64,000 nucleotides of DNA, taken from positions 78,870,983 through 78,934,982 of the forward strand of contig NC_077232.1 of assembly GCF_027887165.1 (NCBI RefSeq). The letters are read 5' to 3'. Position numbers and translations under genes: made by a program. The stretch's first letter is position 1; every line of letters starts with the position of its first letter. Shown one piece after another: positions 35,901 through 48,992 of the stretch. Origin of the DNA: Monodelphis domestica. Lineage: Eukaryota; Chordata; Mammalia; Didelphimorphia; Didelphidae. The notes beneath the pieces were generated by a model, which did no database searches, was not told the origin of the DNA, and saw only the letters and a program-made list of their open reading frames with translations.

Positions 35901-35949
35901 TATCTAGGTTGCAAATCTTATTAAATTCTGATGTGCCTTCTTCTCCCCA

Positions 35950-36315
35950 TTATCTCCCATTTCACCATCTTGTTGGTATATAGTTATTTTTAAGTGTCTC
36001 CACCCTTAGGTTATGAGCCCCCATTTCTCCATCTTGTTTGGCATATAGTTTTGGTCCATAGTTGGTCCAACTTTGCTGGGCCTCAGTTTCCTCTTTAGTA
36101 AAATTATTTTCATGTGTCTCCTCCATTAGGTTACGAGTTCCCATTTCTCCCTCTTGTTGGTGATGTTATTTTCATGTGTTTCCCCCATTAGGTTATGAGT
36201 TCCCATTTCTCCATCTTGTTTGGTACATAGTTTTGGTCCAACTTTGCTGGGCCTCAGTTTCTTCTTCAGTAAAATTATTTTCATGTGTCTCCCCCATTAG
36301 GTTTTGAGCTTTTTG
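35950..36315. repeat. Irregular tandem repeat of an L2/MIR-like tail
   Basis: The marker attaggttatgag and variants recurs at about 36008, 36128, 36190 and 36299, with tttctccatcttgtttgg and gctgggcctcagtttc in the longer units (spacing 120, 62, 109). Confidence 0.85.
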
Positions 36316-36614
36316 AGAAGCAGGGGCTGTTTTTAGCTTCTTCTTTCTTTTTCTTTTTCCTTTTTCCTTTTTTCTTTTCTTTCCTTTTTTTTTTTGGTAT
36401 CCTCATGGATTATCTCAGTCTTTGTGCAGAGTGGGCAACTAATAAATGCTGATTGGCTGACCAATTGTTGACTCACTGACCCTGGACAATCCCCTTAATT
36501 TTTCCTAGCTTCTCTTTTGTCTTCTGTAAAATTCAGGGTTTAGACTCATTGGCTCCCAATGTTCCTTCCAGTTCCAATTATCCCAGGCCAACAAAGATGG
36601 AAAGGTCTCTAGAG

Positions 36615-36725
36615 GGTAGGATGTCCGAGCTGGGAGAGAGGGGCCTTCGAGGTCCCCCATCCATCCTCCCCATTTTATAGGCAAGGCCACTGAAGAAGTT
36701 AAGCAACTTCTTCTAGGTCACACGG
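36615..36725 (-). repeat. MIR3-like fragment
   Basis: gaggtcccccatccatcc, ccccattttataggcaaggc, cttcttctaggtcacacgg. Confidence 0.55.
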
Positions 36726-37689
36726 CAAATGGGCTAGCCCCAGGAGTAATCAATTAACAGGTGTTTATTAGGTGCCTGCTCTGTATGTGCCAGGCACTGC
36801 GCTAGGCAATGGAAATACAAATAGAATGGATGAAATCACACCTAGGCCCCAGAAGCTTCCATTCCAGTGAGGGCCTGGGCACTTTCCTAGGCTATATTCT
36901 TCCTTCTACTGGATGAAGCTCGACCCTCCCTCTTAAGAAGCTTTAGGTACCCAAGTATAGGTTGTAGGTCCCTGAATTATAGCCTCTGGCTTTAAAATAA
37001 GCCAAGCCAAATTCCAGGCTTTGTGTTAAACATTCCTAGAAGGGGGCACCGGAGGAGCAAAGGCCCAGTGGGGGACAGCTGGGTCCTCCTCTCACTCCTG
37101 ATGCTCACTTACTGGGTAATTTTGAGGAAGTCTCTTTCCTCCATAGAAAATAAGAGGGTCACTCGAGAAGGTCTCCAAGGTTCCTTTCAATAAGATTTTT
37201 TTGTTCTGGGGTACAAGAAAAGGGTAGTGCTATGGGGTGGGAGGAGAGCTAGTCTCTCTCTAGAGAGCTCGATCCCAGTCTTGGGGTGGGAGCAGGTCCT
37301 GGGAGACTTTTAGGGACAAAATACTCACCACTAGATGAGTTTTTACCTGTCATCCTAGTACAGTAATTGTTTCAGGAATCCTGGCCAGGAAGAGTGAGAT
37401 GAAGAAAGCATCAAGGCATGAAGGACTCTCCTAGGGACATTACTTAAATTTGCTGGACCTCAGTTTTCTCTTTGGCAAAATGAGGGAATAGATCAAGGGG
37501 TTCTTAACCTGGATTCTATGAATTTTGAAAAAATAATCTCTATTTTGATAACTAGATTTCTACCTAATTTTTCTAGGCATTTGAAAGCATTCTGAGAAAG
37601 GGGTCCATTGAGGTCCGTGGCATAGAAAAAAAGGGTGAAGAACTCCTGAACTAAGCTTGAAATCTGGGATGAGTCAGGCAGGCAGCACA

Positions 37690-37865
37690 GTGAATAAGTC
37701 CCAGCAAATCCCTGAGCCTCCGTCTACCTCAGTTTCTTCATCTGTAAAATAGGAGTGACAGCATCTACCTCCCAGAGCGATTATGAGTATCAAATGAGAT
37801 CCACTTCATAAGGTGCTTTACAGACCTTAAAACACTCTATAAATACTAGCTATTACTATTAGTGG
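37690..37865 (+). repeat. MIR-type SINE 3' half
   Basis: cctcagtttcttcatctgta, taaggtgctttacagacctt, ctataaatactagctattac. Confidence 0.65.
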
Positions 37866-39299
37866 TAGTATTAAAATCGTAGGATCCCATGAGAAAAAGC
37901 TGTCAACTGAATGAGGGCTTTGTGAACCAGGAAAAATCAGCTGCTATTTTTGTGGCTAATAATCATAACTCACAGATCGAGGACCTTAATTGCTTTCTTC
38001 TCTTAATGACCCAGAGAAGCATCCTAGTTTGCACTTAATATAATAGAAGATACAGCTGAGGCCCCCCAAGTGAAGGGACTTGGTCAAAGTCACCCAGCTG
38101 GCAAGGAATAGCCCTGGCTTATGTTTCTTTAGCTTACAAGGTATTTTCCCAGCCATCAGCCTTACTTCCATTCCCCAGCCTCCCCAGATTTAAAATAATA
38201 AACCATTATTATCCCCAAATTGCAGGGCCTGGCTAGGAGTCTAGGCCTAAGGCGCTAGTTAGAGAAGAGATCTCTAAATTTAGAGTCCAGAGGATCTGGG
38301 CTCCAGACCTGACTCTGCTCCTTCCAGGCTAGGTGAGTTGGGGCAGAAGCCTCAGTTTCCTCCTGAAAAATGAGAGGGTCAGCCTGGATGACCAGGGAGG
38401 CCCCTTCCTGCGTAAGCCTGTGATCCTAAGTTCTGAGGCCTTTTCTTCTACCCCTCACTGCTCAATGAGGCAGAGCCTGCTCTCTTCTGAGTTTTCATTA
38501 GGAAAAGATCACAACAAAGGGCTTGTTTTGAGTGGGGCCAGCTTTAATTGTAGGTGTGGGTTCTCCTAATCTCCTACTCCAGCCCAGTTGGGGCTGAGCT
38601 TTGGAAAAGGCCTGGAAGTCCCCTGGAAGGCAGTGCCATCATATCAGTGACTGAGGGCCCTTGGAGGCTTGGTCACAGCTGGAAAGGCCGAACAATACCT
38701 CAGAGAAAGTGGAGCTAATAAGCCCCAGGGGGGCTGCCTGGAGGAGGTGGGGCCCAGGGGATATTGGCCAATACAATACTGCAGCTCTTCTGGTCAGGTC
38801 AGGCTCACTGGGGCTCACAGGCCTGACCCATCAGTTATAATTTAATGGCTTTGAAAAACAAGCCTCAGTTTTGTTCTTAGGAAGTGTGAGGTACCTCTGA
38901 TGCCTGCCCCAGACTGGGCCAGAACAGATCACAGTGTTCACCCAGGGCCAGGGACATTTCTTGTTAAGAAAACAAGGAGGGAGGGGGGAAATGCATGCTG
39001 GGAAAGAGCAGAGATCCCAGTTCTGTCTCACCTTGGGCCCAGAGCTTCCTTTCTTTCTGTAATAGGGGATTTGGATTAGATGGTCTCTGGGCCCTTCTAG
39101 CTCCAACCTTGATAACTGACATTTCCTTGTTCTAAGGCCCTTTATAGGCCCAAAATTCTGTGTTCTAAGGCTCTTGATAACCCTGACATTCTGTGTTCTA
39201 AAGTCCCTTCGCAGCCCTGACTTGTGATCCCATATAATCATGTGACTCCTTTTCCCCACACCTCTCTCTGACTCTTCCCCACACCTATCTCTGACTCCT

Positions 39300-39730
<431 letters not shown>

Positions 39731-40764
39731 GGAGAGAAAGCACTAGGTTTCCATTCCCCTTTTCCCTCTTCCTCCAGCATTTTATGAAGTGGAGCTTAGA
39801 AACCAGCTGTTCCCCTCTCTGTTGACAGCTGGACTTAGGGTAAAGCCATCCATGATGATACCATCTAGAGTCCAGGACTAGGGAGAAAGTCCCTTCAGGT
39901 CCAAAAGATGCCTTTTGTCACTTGGGGGGTTGGGAACGTCCAGAATCAAAATTAAAATAAGCTCTTGTGTAAATGTGAATTTAAGGTTTGCAGATCCTTT
40001 CAGGGCTGCCACTGTGAGGCAAGTACTGCAAGTATTTGTCATCCCCCTTTGGGAGAGATGGAACGAAGGGGGCTGTGACTTGTCCTCGATCTCCTGGCTA
40101 GTGAGCGTTGGACGTGGGATTCCACCTGGGCTCCTGCTCTGCCCTGGGCCCATTGTCTAGAGGGAGAGGAGGGCAGTGAGTGGGTCACAGGTCTTGGGAA
40201 TGGGCGACTTCTAGAACTACCACTGCCTTGCCTTGGCTTTTCCATTGAATCTGGGGAACATTTTGGAAGTAGTTGCTGTGTGCTGAGCTGGGCAGACTTG
40301 ATGCTTGTTGTGGTCTGGACATGGTGATGACCCTGTCCCTCCTGGATCTGAAGAGATCTTCTAGTTCAGACATCTCATTTTAGAGCTGGGAAAACTGAGG
40401 CCAAGAGAAGTAAATAAAAGAGTTTTGAGTGAGTCTAGGAGTAGCCATTGAAAGGAGCTGGCAGATGTACCTAGGACAAATAGCCAAAAAGCCCAGAGTC
40501 TTCCCCTTTGACTCAGGCACCCTCAAAAACTTCTAGTTGTCCTGAAGAATGCTTAACCCCACCAAGGAAGAAGGGGTTCCTGACCTCCGACTTGCCTTAC
40601 CTGACTTTTCAAGACAGACCATCTTCCTGCCAGTGGGCTGGTGAAGCAGCATCTTTTGTGGATCATAGAATTCTATTCTGGAAGGGGGACCTCAGAGAGA
40701 GTAACTCCCTTATTTTACAGAAGGGGAAACTGAGGCTCAGAACAAGGAAGTAATATACCCATAC

Positions 40765-41025
40765 TCTTATAGATTTTATACATTTTCATATAGATATATA
40801 TGCACACAGAGACACATACATATATGTATATAAAATATAGATTATATGTAAAATAAATTCTATAATATACATTCTATAAAATATATAATTATATATGTTA
40901 TAAAATATAAAATTATATAATGTATTTTATAACATATAAAAGATATAGAATCTGAAATATATGTCATTTCATAATACATTATATAAATATAATAATAAGT
41001 ATATAAAATAAATTATATATTTAAA
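40765..41025. repeat. AT-rich low-complexity region
   Basis: Mixed TA, TATA and ATAA words, with recurring attatata and taaaatata. Confidence 0.9.
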
Positions 41026-41726
41026 CACAAAATGTCAGTTGGTCATATACAACTCAGTAAGACCCCATTTGGATTTTCTTAGCAAAAATATATAGAAAGT
41101 AGCAAAGCCCAAGAGTAGAATCCAGGTCCTCTGACTTCAGGTCCCCCAAGAAGCAGTTGATATTCCCTTAAGTCCTCGGCCAGGGGGTTAAGTTTTAAAG
41201 GGGAGCCTGCCACCTACTGATGGCTTAACATCTTCTCACAAAGAGACTGGGGGTGAGAGTAGGGGGTGCCTTCATTCTCTTGGTTTTCTCTTTTGTTCCA
41301 CACATACACACTCACACAGGTCCAACCTGACCAAGAGATCTAGGTTCTATTTCCCATTTCCTGATGTTAACACAAGTTGTGGCCCCTCCCTGGACCTCAG
41401 TTTTCCTGTGTAAATAAAGGGTCTTGGTCTCCTCCCAGAATTCATTGTAAAAATGGAAATGAGGCCTGGTGATTCCAGCTGGTGCTGCCACACAGAGTCA
41501 CAGGGCCAGAGTTAAAATTCTGGCTTTGCACCTTGTTACCTGTGTACTTTGGACAAGTTAAGGCTCTCAGCCTTATTCTGTAAAATGGGGGAGATGATAT
41601 TCCCTTTATTGGAGAGTTGAAAGCACTTTTCAAGTTTTCTAAATACTTCTTAAAATTACATCGAGAGATTTTCTCTGTCCCATAAGTAGCCTCCATGCTG
41701 TAGGAAATGAATAAAATACCTATTGC

Positions 41727-41922
41727 AAGGGCAGCTTAGTGGATAGAGAGCCCGTCCTGGAGACCGGAGGTCCTGGGTTTAAATCTGGCCTCAGACGCTT
41801 CCTAGCTGTGTGATCCTGGGCAAGTCACTTAACCACCATTGCCTATCCCTTCCTGCTCTTCTGCCCTAGAACCAATACACTGTACTGATTCTAAAACAGA
41901 AGGTAAGGTTTAAAAAAAAAAA
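41727..41922 (+). repeat. Marsupial CORE-SINE, full length
   Basis: gggcagcttagtggatagag to ctaaaacagaaggtaagg plus A-run. Confidence 0.9.
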
Positions 41923-42984
41923 TAAAATAATATGAAATACCCAGTGGATGACTGAGGAATATGGAGGTAGGAAGGCCCTGTAGGAATTGGGGCTATCCCC
42001 CTTGGCTAGGAAGCTGACTCGTCCCAATCCCAGACTGTGAAAGCTTTCAGGGGACAACAAACACCTCTGTGGGGAGGGGGCCAGTGGACGTCTGCCTTGG
42101 AGAGGGACCCAGCTAGACAGTCTTAGCTTGGTAATCACCTCCTCTGTCCCATGCAGCCAAGCTGTAATGGGTTGTCCCAGGCACCACAAGCCCTGTCAGC
42201 AGATTGAAAATCCTCCCTTGGATTTGGAAAACTGCTGACTTTTTTCTGGCTTCAGATGAATTCTCCTAGTGCTTAGCACCGAGAGCCTGAGGTCCCAAAG
42301 GGGAAGGCCACAGAAGGCAGGGCAGGGCAGGGACTTTGCTGGGGCCTCCTTCTGCCATGACTTGGCAAGCTAGAACAAGGAGGCATGCTGGAAAGAGGCC
42401 TTCCTTGGGAGTCCAAGAATTTGGGTTCTACCCAGCCCTTGCCTGACTGCGTGACTTTAGTTGAGTGACATCTGGGTCTCAGGAAGGTGTTAAAAGTAGG
42501 TGATTTTTCAAGGGCTGGCTCAGTCCTGGCTTTCTGTGATTCTAGGAAGTCTCTACCCCTATGCCCCAGTTTTTTCTTTCCTGAAATGAGAATGAATTAG
42601 CAGGGTTTACCCTCCCCACCCACCCAAGGAGGAATCAGAGAGCCAACCAACACTTCAGCAATCCTATCCTGAAGGATACCATCTACTAGAGAGGCCATCT
42701 AGTAGAACCTGTGATATGTCACATATGTCATAATAATATAAAATATATCAAAAGTGACAATGCCTTTTCTTAATCATATGTGTTGTGAAAGGCCACTAGG
42801 ACCTCTTCCATTATCAAGGGAAGTGCTAATCTTCTCTCCTTTCATAACTTTCATTTTACAAAGGAAGAAACTATGGTCCAATAATTTTTTTTTAATGGAG
42901 GCAGTTGGGTGCCATTTTACAAAGAAGGAAACTGAGGCATAGAAGGAAGTGACTTGTTTGGAGTTGCAGATTATTAGAGCTGAA

Positions 42985-43085
42985 AGGGACCTTGGAAGCC
43001 TAGTCCTTGCATTTTATAAAGGAAGAAACTGAGGCCTTGAAGTTGGTGACTTGTTTTGGGTTACTCTTGGGTTGAGTGGTAAAAC
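42985..43085 (-). repeat. MIR3-like fragment
   Basis: gctgaaagggaccttggaag then ggaagaaactgaggccttga. A similar, shorter piece precedes it near 42910. Confidence 0.5.
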
Positions 43086-43142
43086 AAAGACTCAACCACT
43101 GGTCTTTTGACGCCCAAGTCCCAGCATCCCCCTTCCCCCCCC

Positions 43143-43285
43143 CCCTTTTTTAAAGCTTACCTTCTCTCTTAGAAACAATACTTGTGTATTGGTCCCAAGA
43201 CAGACAAGCAAAAAGGGACAGGTAATGGGGGTTAGGTGACTAGGAAGTGTCTGAGATATGTATAGGCCTGGGCTCTCCATCCACT
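43143..43285 (-). repeat. Marsupial CORE-SINE, deleted core
   Basis: Tail aagcttaccttctctcttag; the core jumps from ttaggtgac to taggaagtgtctgag. Confidence 0.8.
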
Positions 43286-43589
43286 CTCTTGGTTTTACAG
43301 AAAGGAAAGGGCCTTAGGGAAAGAAGTTAAGTGACTTGCATAGTAGTCTTGGGGGGAGGGGGCAGAGCCGGAGTGTGGAAGGGGATGGATCTTGCCTACC
43401 TGGACCTTGTTTGGATCTAGGGTAACTGCTCCAGCAGAGGGTTCATTAGCCTTCTGGGGAGTAGTTTCCACTTAGAAACTAGGACATTCGGAGTTGGAAT
43501 GACAATTAACAGTTCCCTGAATGTGGCCCCAGTTGGAGTCCAGGTTTTGAATAGAAAAGACCCTCCCCATTTGGGCCAGCCCTCCCTAC

Positions 43590-43830
43590 TCTCCCTCCCC
43601 CCACTTCTCTACTTCTTTGCCCAAACTTTGGCTCTGAACTGAGCACTTCCGTTTTTAATTAGGCCTGGGCCCCAGTGTCCCCCCATTGTACCCGGGGAAG
43701 AGAAGGGGGGGTTTCTCCTTGCCCCCCCTCTCCCTGCCTGGGGGGGAGTGGGCTAGCTCCCTTTCAGAACTTTCAGGATTAAATCCATTGTTCTGGGGGT
43801 ATTTACAGCCAGCTGCCTGAATTAAGTGAA
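43590..43830. promoter_or_regulatory. Candidate conserved non-coding element, intron 2 (d)
   Basis: Unique sequence between repeats, with tttttaattaggcc near 43652 and ggattaaatcca near 43776 (bicoid/homeobox-like cores) around a G/C-rich middle. The support is weaker than for the 26-29 kb blocks. Confidence 0.25.
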
Positions 43831-44071
43831 GATTAAGGGGAGGATGGAAAGGGATGGGAGAAGAGCTAAGAAGGAAGGTTGTTTTTGCTAGGGGATGCTG
43901 ACAACTTTGAGCAGTCCCCAGCCCTCCTCCTGCCTCCCTTCCCTTTGTGGGAGGGATGCTGAGAGACCCCAGAGACCTGCCACAGCTTCGTTGTATGACC
44001 CTGGGCAAGACCAACTCTCTCTTTAGCCTCTACACCATAGGTGCCTCTTTTTTGTTTTTGTTTTTTTGTTT

Positions 44072-44268
44072 GTTTTTAAACCCTTACCTTCCATCTCAGA
44101 ATCAATTCAGTGTTTTGGTTCCAAGGCAAAAGAGCCAGAAGGGCTAGGCAAGAGGGGTTACGTGACTTGCCCAGGGTCACACAGCTAGGAAGTGTCTGAG
44201 GTCATATTTGAACCCAGGACCTCCAGTATCTGAGCCTGGCTTTATTCACTGAGCCACCTAGCTCCCAC
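44072..44268 (-). repeat. Marsupial CORE-SINE, full length
   Basis: aaacccttaccttccatctc to gagccacctagctccca. Confidence 0.9.
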
Positions 44269-44505
44269 CACTGATGCCTAAGGAGGTACACATTGCCTAA
44301 TATTGCTTCAATTAAGTGGGCATCTGACTCTCCTTACTATACCTTGCCTTGGTTCCCCAGGATATCCCATGGACATTCATATGCAAAGGTTCTCCAAGCT
44401 ATGGCTAGCTTTTTTTTTTTTTTTTGAGAGAGAGAGAGAATGGGGGAAGAGGGTCAAAGTATAAAAGAAGAAAGAAAAATTCCAATGAATCATTAAATAC
44501 ACAAA

Positions 44506-44712
44506 AAGGGGGCAGCCAGGTGGCTCAGTGGATAGAGCACCAGGCCTAGAGATGGGAGGTCCTGGTTTCCAATCTGGCCTCAGTCACTTCCTAGCTGTGA
44601 GACCCTGGGCACGTCACTTAACCCCCATTGCCTAGCCCTTACCCACTCTTCTGCCTTGGAACCAATGCACAATATTGATTCTAAGGTAGAAGGTGAGGGC
44701 TTAAAAAAAAAA
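44506..44712 (+). repeat. Marsupial CORE-SINE, full length
   Basis: gggggcagccaggtggctca to taaggtagaaggtgaggg. It lies head-out from the reverse copy 240 bp upstream, so the two could pair as an inverted repeat in RNA. Confidence 0.9.
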
Positions 44713-45518
44713 GAAATACACAGAGAGAAGACTGAAGTTCAGTTGGAGACATTGACAACATTGATGGCGGCCACAATGTTGGAATAACCACATTTAATTT
44801 CAGACATAGCCAGACAGAACCAAAAAACCAAGACACACATGGATGGAGATTCTTGGCTTCCTGTATAGTCAGCCCTCTTTTCCTATTCTTTGTGTAGGGA
44901 AAAGTTGATGTTAGTAGGTGCTTGTTGAGTTCACAATAACAAAAATTATAAAGAAAAATAAGCTCCCGTCTTAAAATTATGAGAATTGGTTAGAGGGAGC
45001 CGAGCCGAGCAGAGCATTGGGTGACCAGTCTGTCCTGAGCTGTCTGTCGGGATCCTGGGACACAGCTCCAGCTCATAGGGGTGGGGGTTCCCCCAGCCAG
45101 CCCTTGTCTTCAGTAGCTATTGTCCCAACGCATTACAAGTGACACTGGACAGTGTCCTCAGCCACAAGTCCTCATGCCTCCCTGCTTATTTCTCCCTACA
45201 GGGGAAAAGGGGGGCCCCTGGGAGAAATGCACAGAGAGAATTCTGGTTTCTCTTTGATTGATGAAACCCAAAGCTAATTGCCAGAAGGAAGTACACCGAA
45301 GGATGGAAAAGAGTTAATACTGCTTCTTGAATATGGAGAAAATCTCCCCAATCTTCCCCTGGAGTCCAGAAGAAGCCTGAGAGCGGAGTGGGGGGCAACT
45401 AGTAGATCATTTTGCTATTAGTCAATGACGTTGGTTTCCCAAACCAATAAAATAAATAGAGTCAATCCACAAAGTAGAAAAAAATGGGGAATCTTTTTTT
45501 ATACAGAAATAATAATCA

Positions 45519-45704
45519 TTTTTTTAAACTTCCTTCTTAGAATCAATCAGTTCCAAGACAGAAGAATGGTAAGAAACAGGCAATATGGGTTAAGAGACTT
45601 GTCCATGGTTACACAGCTAAGACATGTCTAAGGCCAGATTTGAACTCAGGACCTGTCACCTTTAGGCCTGACTGTCAATCCCCTGAGCTACCTAGCTGCC
45701 CCCA
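45519..45704 (-). repeat. Marsupial CORE-SINE
   Basis: Tail shortened (aatcaatcagttccaagaca, lacking the loop); head intact (gagctacctagctgcccc). Confidence 0.85.
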
Positions 45705-45774
45705 GTTCATAGAGTTTCTGTGATTTGCTTAGGGTAATAGGTGTAAATAGGGTAAAAAATAGAGTAAAAGGTGG

Positions 45775-45970
45775 TAATAGAGGTGAAAAGGGCCCTTGAT
45801 TTGGATTCAGAAGACCTGAATGTGAATCTTAACCCTGCTTTGCTGTGTGATCTTAGTCAACTCCCTTGTCCTCTCTAACGCCTGTTTTCTCATTTTATAA
45901 AGTTCTAAATCCTGATTTCACTGTGAAATCTAGTGCTCCTATTGGACTGAATTGCATTAAAGTGAGTTTG
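45775..45970 (+). repeat. MIR-type SINE
   Basis: gatttggattcagaagacct, tgctgtgtgatcttagtcaa, tgttttctcattttataaag. Confidence 0.6.
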
Positions 45971-46074
45971 AAAGAATTGCCTCAGGAATGAAGCATCTTC
46001 CATCAGCTGGGAAGGAGCCCAGGCCCCCAGGGAAGTTGGGAAGTCCATTGGGATGGCCAGACCCTGAGATACAG

Positions 46075-46290
46075 AGGTGGAAAGAGCCCTGGGCCTTGGT
46101 GTCCCAGGAGGCCTGCTTGGGTTTGAATCCCAGCTATGAGAACCTCAGAACTGCCTCTGGGAGAATCTTGTTTCCTCCCACGTAAAATGGAGCTAATAAT
46201 CCTTGTCCTACAACTTACCAGGTTTGTCTTGAGTAAAGAGAACAGTTTGTAATCCTTGTCGAGCCATAGCAACAGGAGTTGTTAGCAAGA
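46075..46290 (+). repeat. MIR-type SINE
   Basis: gtggaaagagccctgggcct, gggtttgaatcccagctatg, then taaaatggagctaataatcc. Confidence 0.6.
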
Positions 46291-47151
46291 GTGATTTACC
46301 AAACCTCCCTCCCTCCCAGAACCATTTCATGTAACAGTGGCATAAACCTGGTGAGAAGGGCCCTGAAGTAGGCCCCCTCAGATTTCAGGGTCTGAGCTCA
46401 GAGGGGACCCTCAGCCCTCCATTTGGGGCAGACATCCCTGCAGGGCTGCGTTCCCCACCTGTCTTTAGTCTTTACTTGGAAGACATCCAGTGAGGAAATG
46501 CCTAAATCCCACGTACCTTCAATGCTGCCCCCTACTGTAGAGTCCCTTCGTTCCTATGAATTTGGTTTTATGAGGAAGTCTATGCATTTGCCATTTGAGG
46601 AAGTCTATATCTGTAGGTGGTGAGGAAAGGAAGCGTCCTAGGTCTACACTGCCGCCATGTTTACCCGGAAGTAAGAAGACATCCGGGAGGAATGAGGAAC
46701 TTGCTCACTCTCAGAATGGCAACCCATTCTGCTTGAGGACGTTTCTGGTTGTTCTAATTAAGCTTCTCTATTTCCAACTTTCTGTGAAAGTACTATGAGC
46801 GAGCGGGGACCCACAGTGCAGGACAGTAACCCACCCTGCACTCATCCATCATTCATTCAGTCTACTCACTCCTTCACCAGTCTGCCATCTTGCTTTCATC
46901 ACTTGAGTCTGGGTTTACTAGTAGGAGTTGATGTCCCATAGATAATGAAGAAATGGCTCCCTCCTAGAACTGGATTGGGTTAGAAGTAGACCCTGTCCCC
47001 AAGGAGATGAGTATTAATTGAGCACCAACAATGGGCACGGGCTATTTATTTAAAGATGTTGGGGGACGCAGCCTATAACTTCATTGGAGGTCCTTGGTGG
47101 CCCTGCCTGTGCTTTCCTGATCTGGTTTTTGGCTTTCTGCTCTTTTAGAAT

Positions 47152-47350
47152 GATTGGGGGTAGCTCAGTGGATTGAGAGCCAGGTCTAGAGACAGGAGGT
47201 CCTGGGTTCAAATCTGGCCTCGGACAGTTGCTAGCTATGAGACTCTGGGCAAGTCACTTAACTCCCATTGCCTAGCCCTTACTGTTCTTTTGCCTTGGAA
47301 CCAATACCTAGTGTTGATTCTAAAGTAGAAGGTAAAGGTTATTTAAAAAA
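47152..47350 (+). repeat. Marsupial CORE-SINE, nearly full length
   Basis: Lacks the first few head bases (starts gggggtagctcagtgg); its A-rich end has grown into a GAA repeat. Confidence 0.9.
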
Positions 47351-47383
47351 GAAGAAGAAGAAGAAGAAGAAGAAGAAGAAGAA
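47349..47383. repeat. (GAA)n at a SINE 3' end
   Basis: About 11 GAA units following tttaaaaaagaag. Confidence 0.95.
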
Positions 47384-47499
47384 TGGTGGGTCTTCCTGGC
47401 CCACCCATCTGACCCATTGGTCTCTTAGAACCCTTAGAACCCTTCCAGCCCTAAGATGAGTCTATTTCACTTTGATAACTTTCAATACTATAGGGAAGA

Positions 47500-47651
47500 A
47501 GGGTATAGCTGAGTGGCTCAGTGAATTGAGAGGTCTTTGTGACCCTGGGCAAGTCACTTCACCTCCATGGTCTAGCCCTTACTGCTCTTCTGCCTTGGAA
47601 CCAATATACAGTATTGATTCTAAGAAAGAAAGTGAAAGTTAAAAAAAAAAA
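47500..47651 (+). repeat. Marsupial CORE-SINE, internally deleted
   Basis: Head gagtggctcagtgaattgag joined to tctttgtgaccctgggcaag; complete tail hairpin and A-run. Confidence 0.85.
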
Positions 47652-48671
47652 TGCAATCCTGAGGGTATATAGAGAAGTTGGAGAATTCTTTAAAAAAAAA
47701 AAAGAACTGAGCCTGTTTCCACCTCTTGTTCTCTGCCCCCTTTTACATATGTAAGCAGAGACCTCTTCTGCTCCCCTGGAGGGGGTCTGGCCCTTTTTGT
47801 TCCCTGGGGTCCTGGTGTTTTGGAAACCTCTTTGGAATGGAACCTCTTGTTAAACCTATTCTCTGATAAGAATTTGAATTCTGAGAGGGGCCAGTGGATT
47901 CCTGGTCCTCCTGAATCCCTTAAAGAGCCCTTGACCTAAAGGGCAGGCTGGCCTCCAAGAAAGGGGGGAGAGGGTGCCCATGTTAGATCTGAGGCTCCCT
48001 TCTCTTCCGCTTTGGGGTATAATTTGGGGGGATCTGGGCTTCCTCCTGGAAAGTTCTGCAGAAAAAGCTTCCTCATAAGAAGTCACCTTCGATCCATACC
48101 ATACCATCACCTGCCAAGAGGCTTCCCCAGGCCCTTCCACACTGAGATGGAGAGAGGATGGGATTTAAAGTCTAAAAAACTTGGCCGACTTGCCTGACTT
48201 GTGGGACGATGGATGTGTCACTCCAGTGATTGGCCCCAGGTTTCCTGCTCTAAAAATGAGACCAAACGATAGCTCTGAATCCTAAGAACCGCTTATGTAG
48301 TCACCAGTCCCAAAGGCCTGGGTTCCAGGCCCACCTCTGACCCTTAACTGGCCAGTAACTCAACCTCTCTGGAGCCTCAGAGCCCAATGGAGGGGGGGGA
48401 TGTTGGCCCCATGGCCTTTCCCATCCCTTCCAGCTCTTCATCCAGGATCCCTTGACTTGCCTACTCAAGCCTGATCTGGTACCCAAACCCCAAACCTGTC
48501 CCATCTGCACTTCCCTGATTGTTGATTTCCAAGAGGCTGCCTGGAGTCCTCTGACAGGGAGGGGAGGATGGTTGTAATTCTTTCTGGGCAACTCTAGCTT
48601 GGGGGTTCTTGGGGCCTCTTTTTCCTGGCTGGAGACCCCCTTTGGCCCTCTGGTGAAAGCTGAGAAATCTA

Positions 48672-48840
48672 TCTTTTTAACTATATAATAATATATTGAT
48701 TACATATATAAATATATAATAATATGTTTATTATATTATATACAAATATATGTTTAATATAGACAACATATTATATATAATATACATATTATATACAACA
48801 TTATAATTAATACAATACTTTATTATGTTATAATAAATAA
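48672..48840. repeat. AT-rich low-complexity region
   Basis: TA/ATA words, e.g. tatataataatatattgat; no longer period seen. Confidence 0.9.
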
Positions 48841-48992
48841 ATGAATAAATAAAAATAAAATAATATTTAAAAAATAAAATAAATGAATAAATAAAAATAA
48901 AATAATATTTAAAAAATAAAATAAATGACTAAATATAAATAAAATAATATTTAAAAAATAAAATAAATGAATAAATAAAAATAAATAAATAA
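48841..48992. repeat. 42-bp A/T tandem repeat, four copies
   Basis: The marker aaatgaataaat/aaatgactaaat recurs with atg at 48841, 48883, 48925 and 48967, exactly 42 bp apart, with taatatttaaaaaat in each full unit. Confidence 0.9.

Noticed and set aside
44506-44712. tRNA gene suggested by the tRNA-like head of the SINEs
   Set aside because: The head continues into the CORE segment and LINE-like tail in every copy; these are SINEs, not functional tRNA genes.
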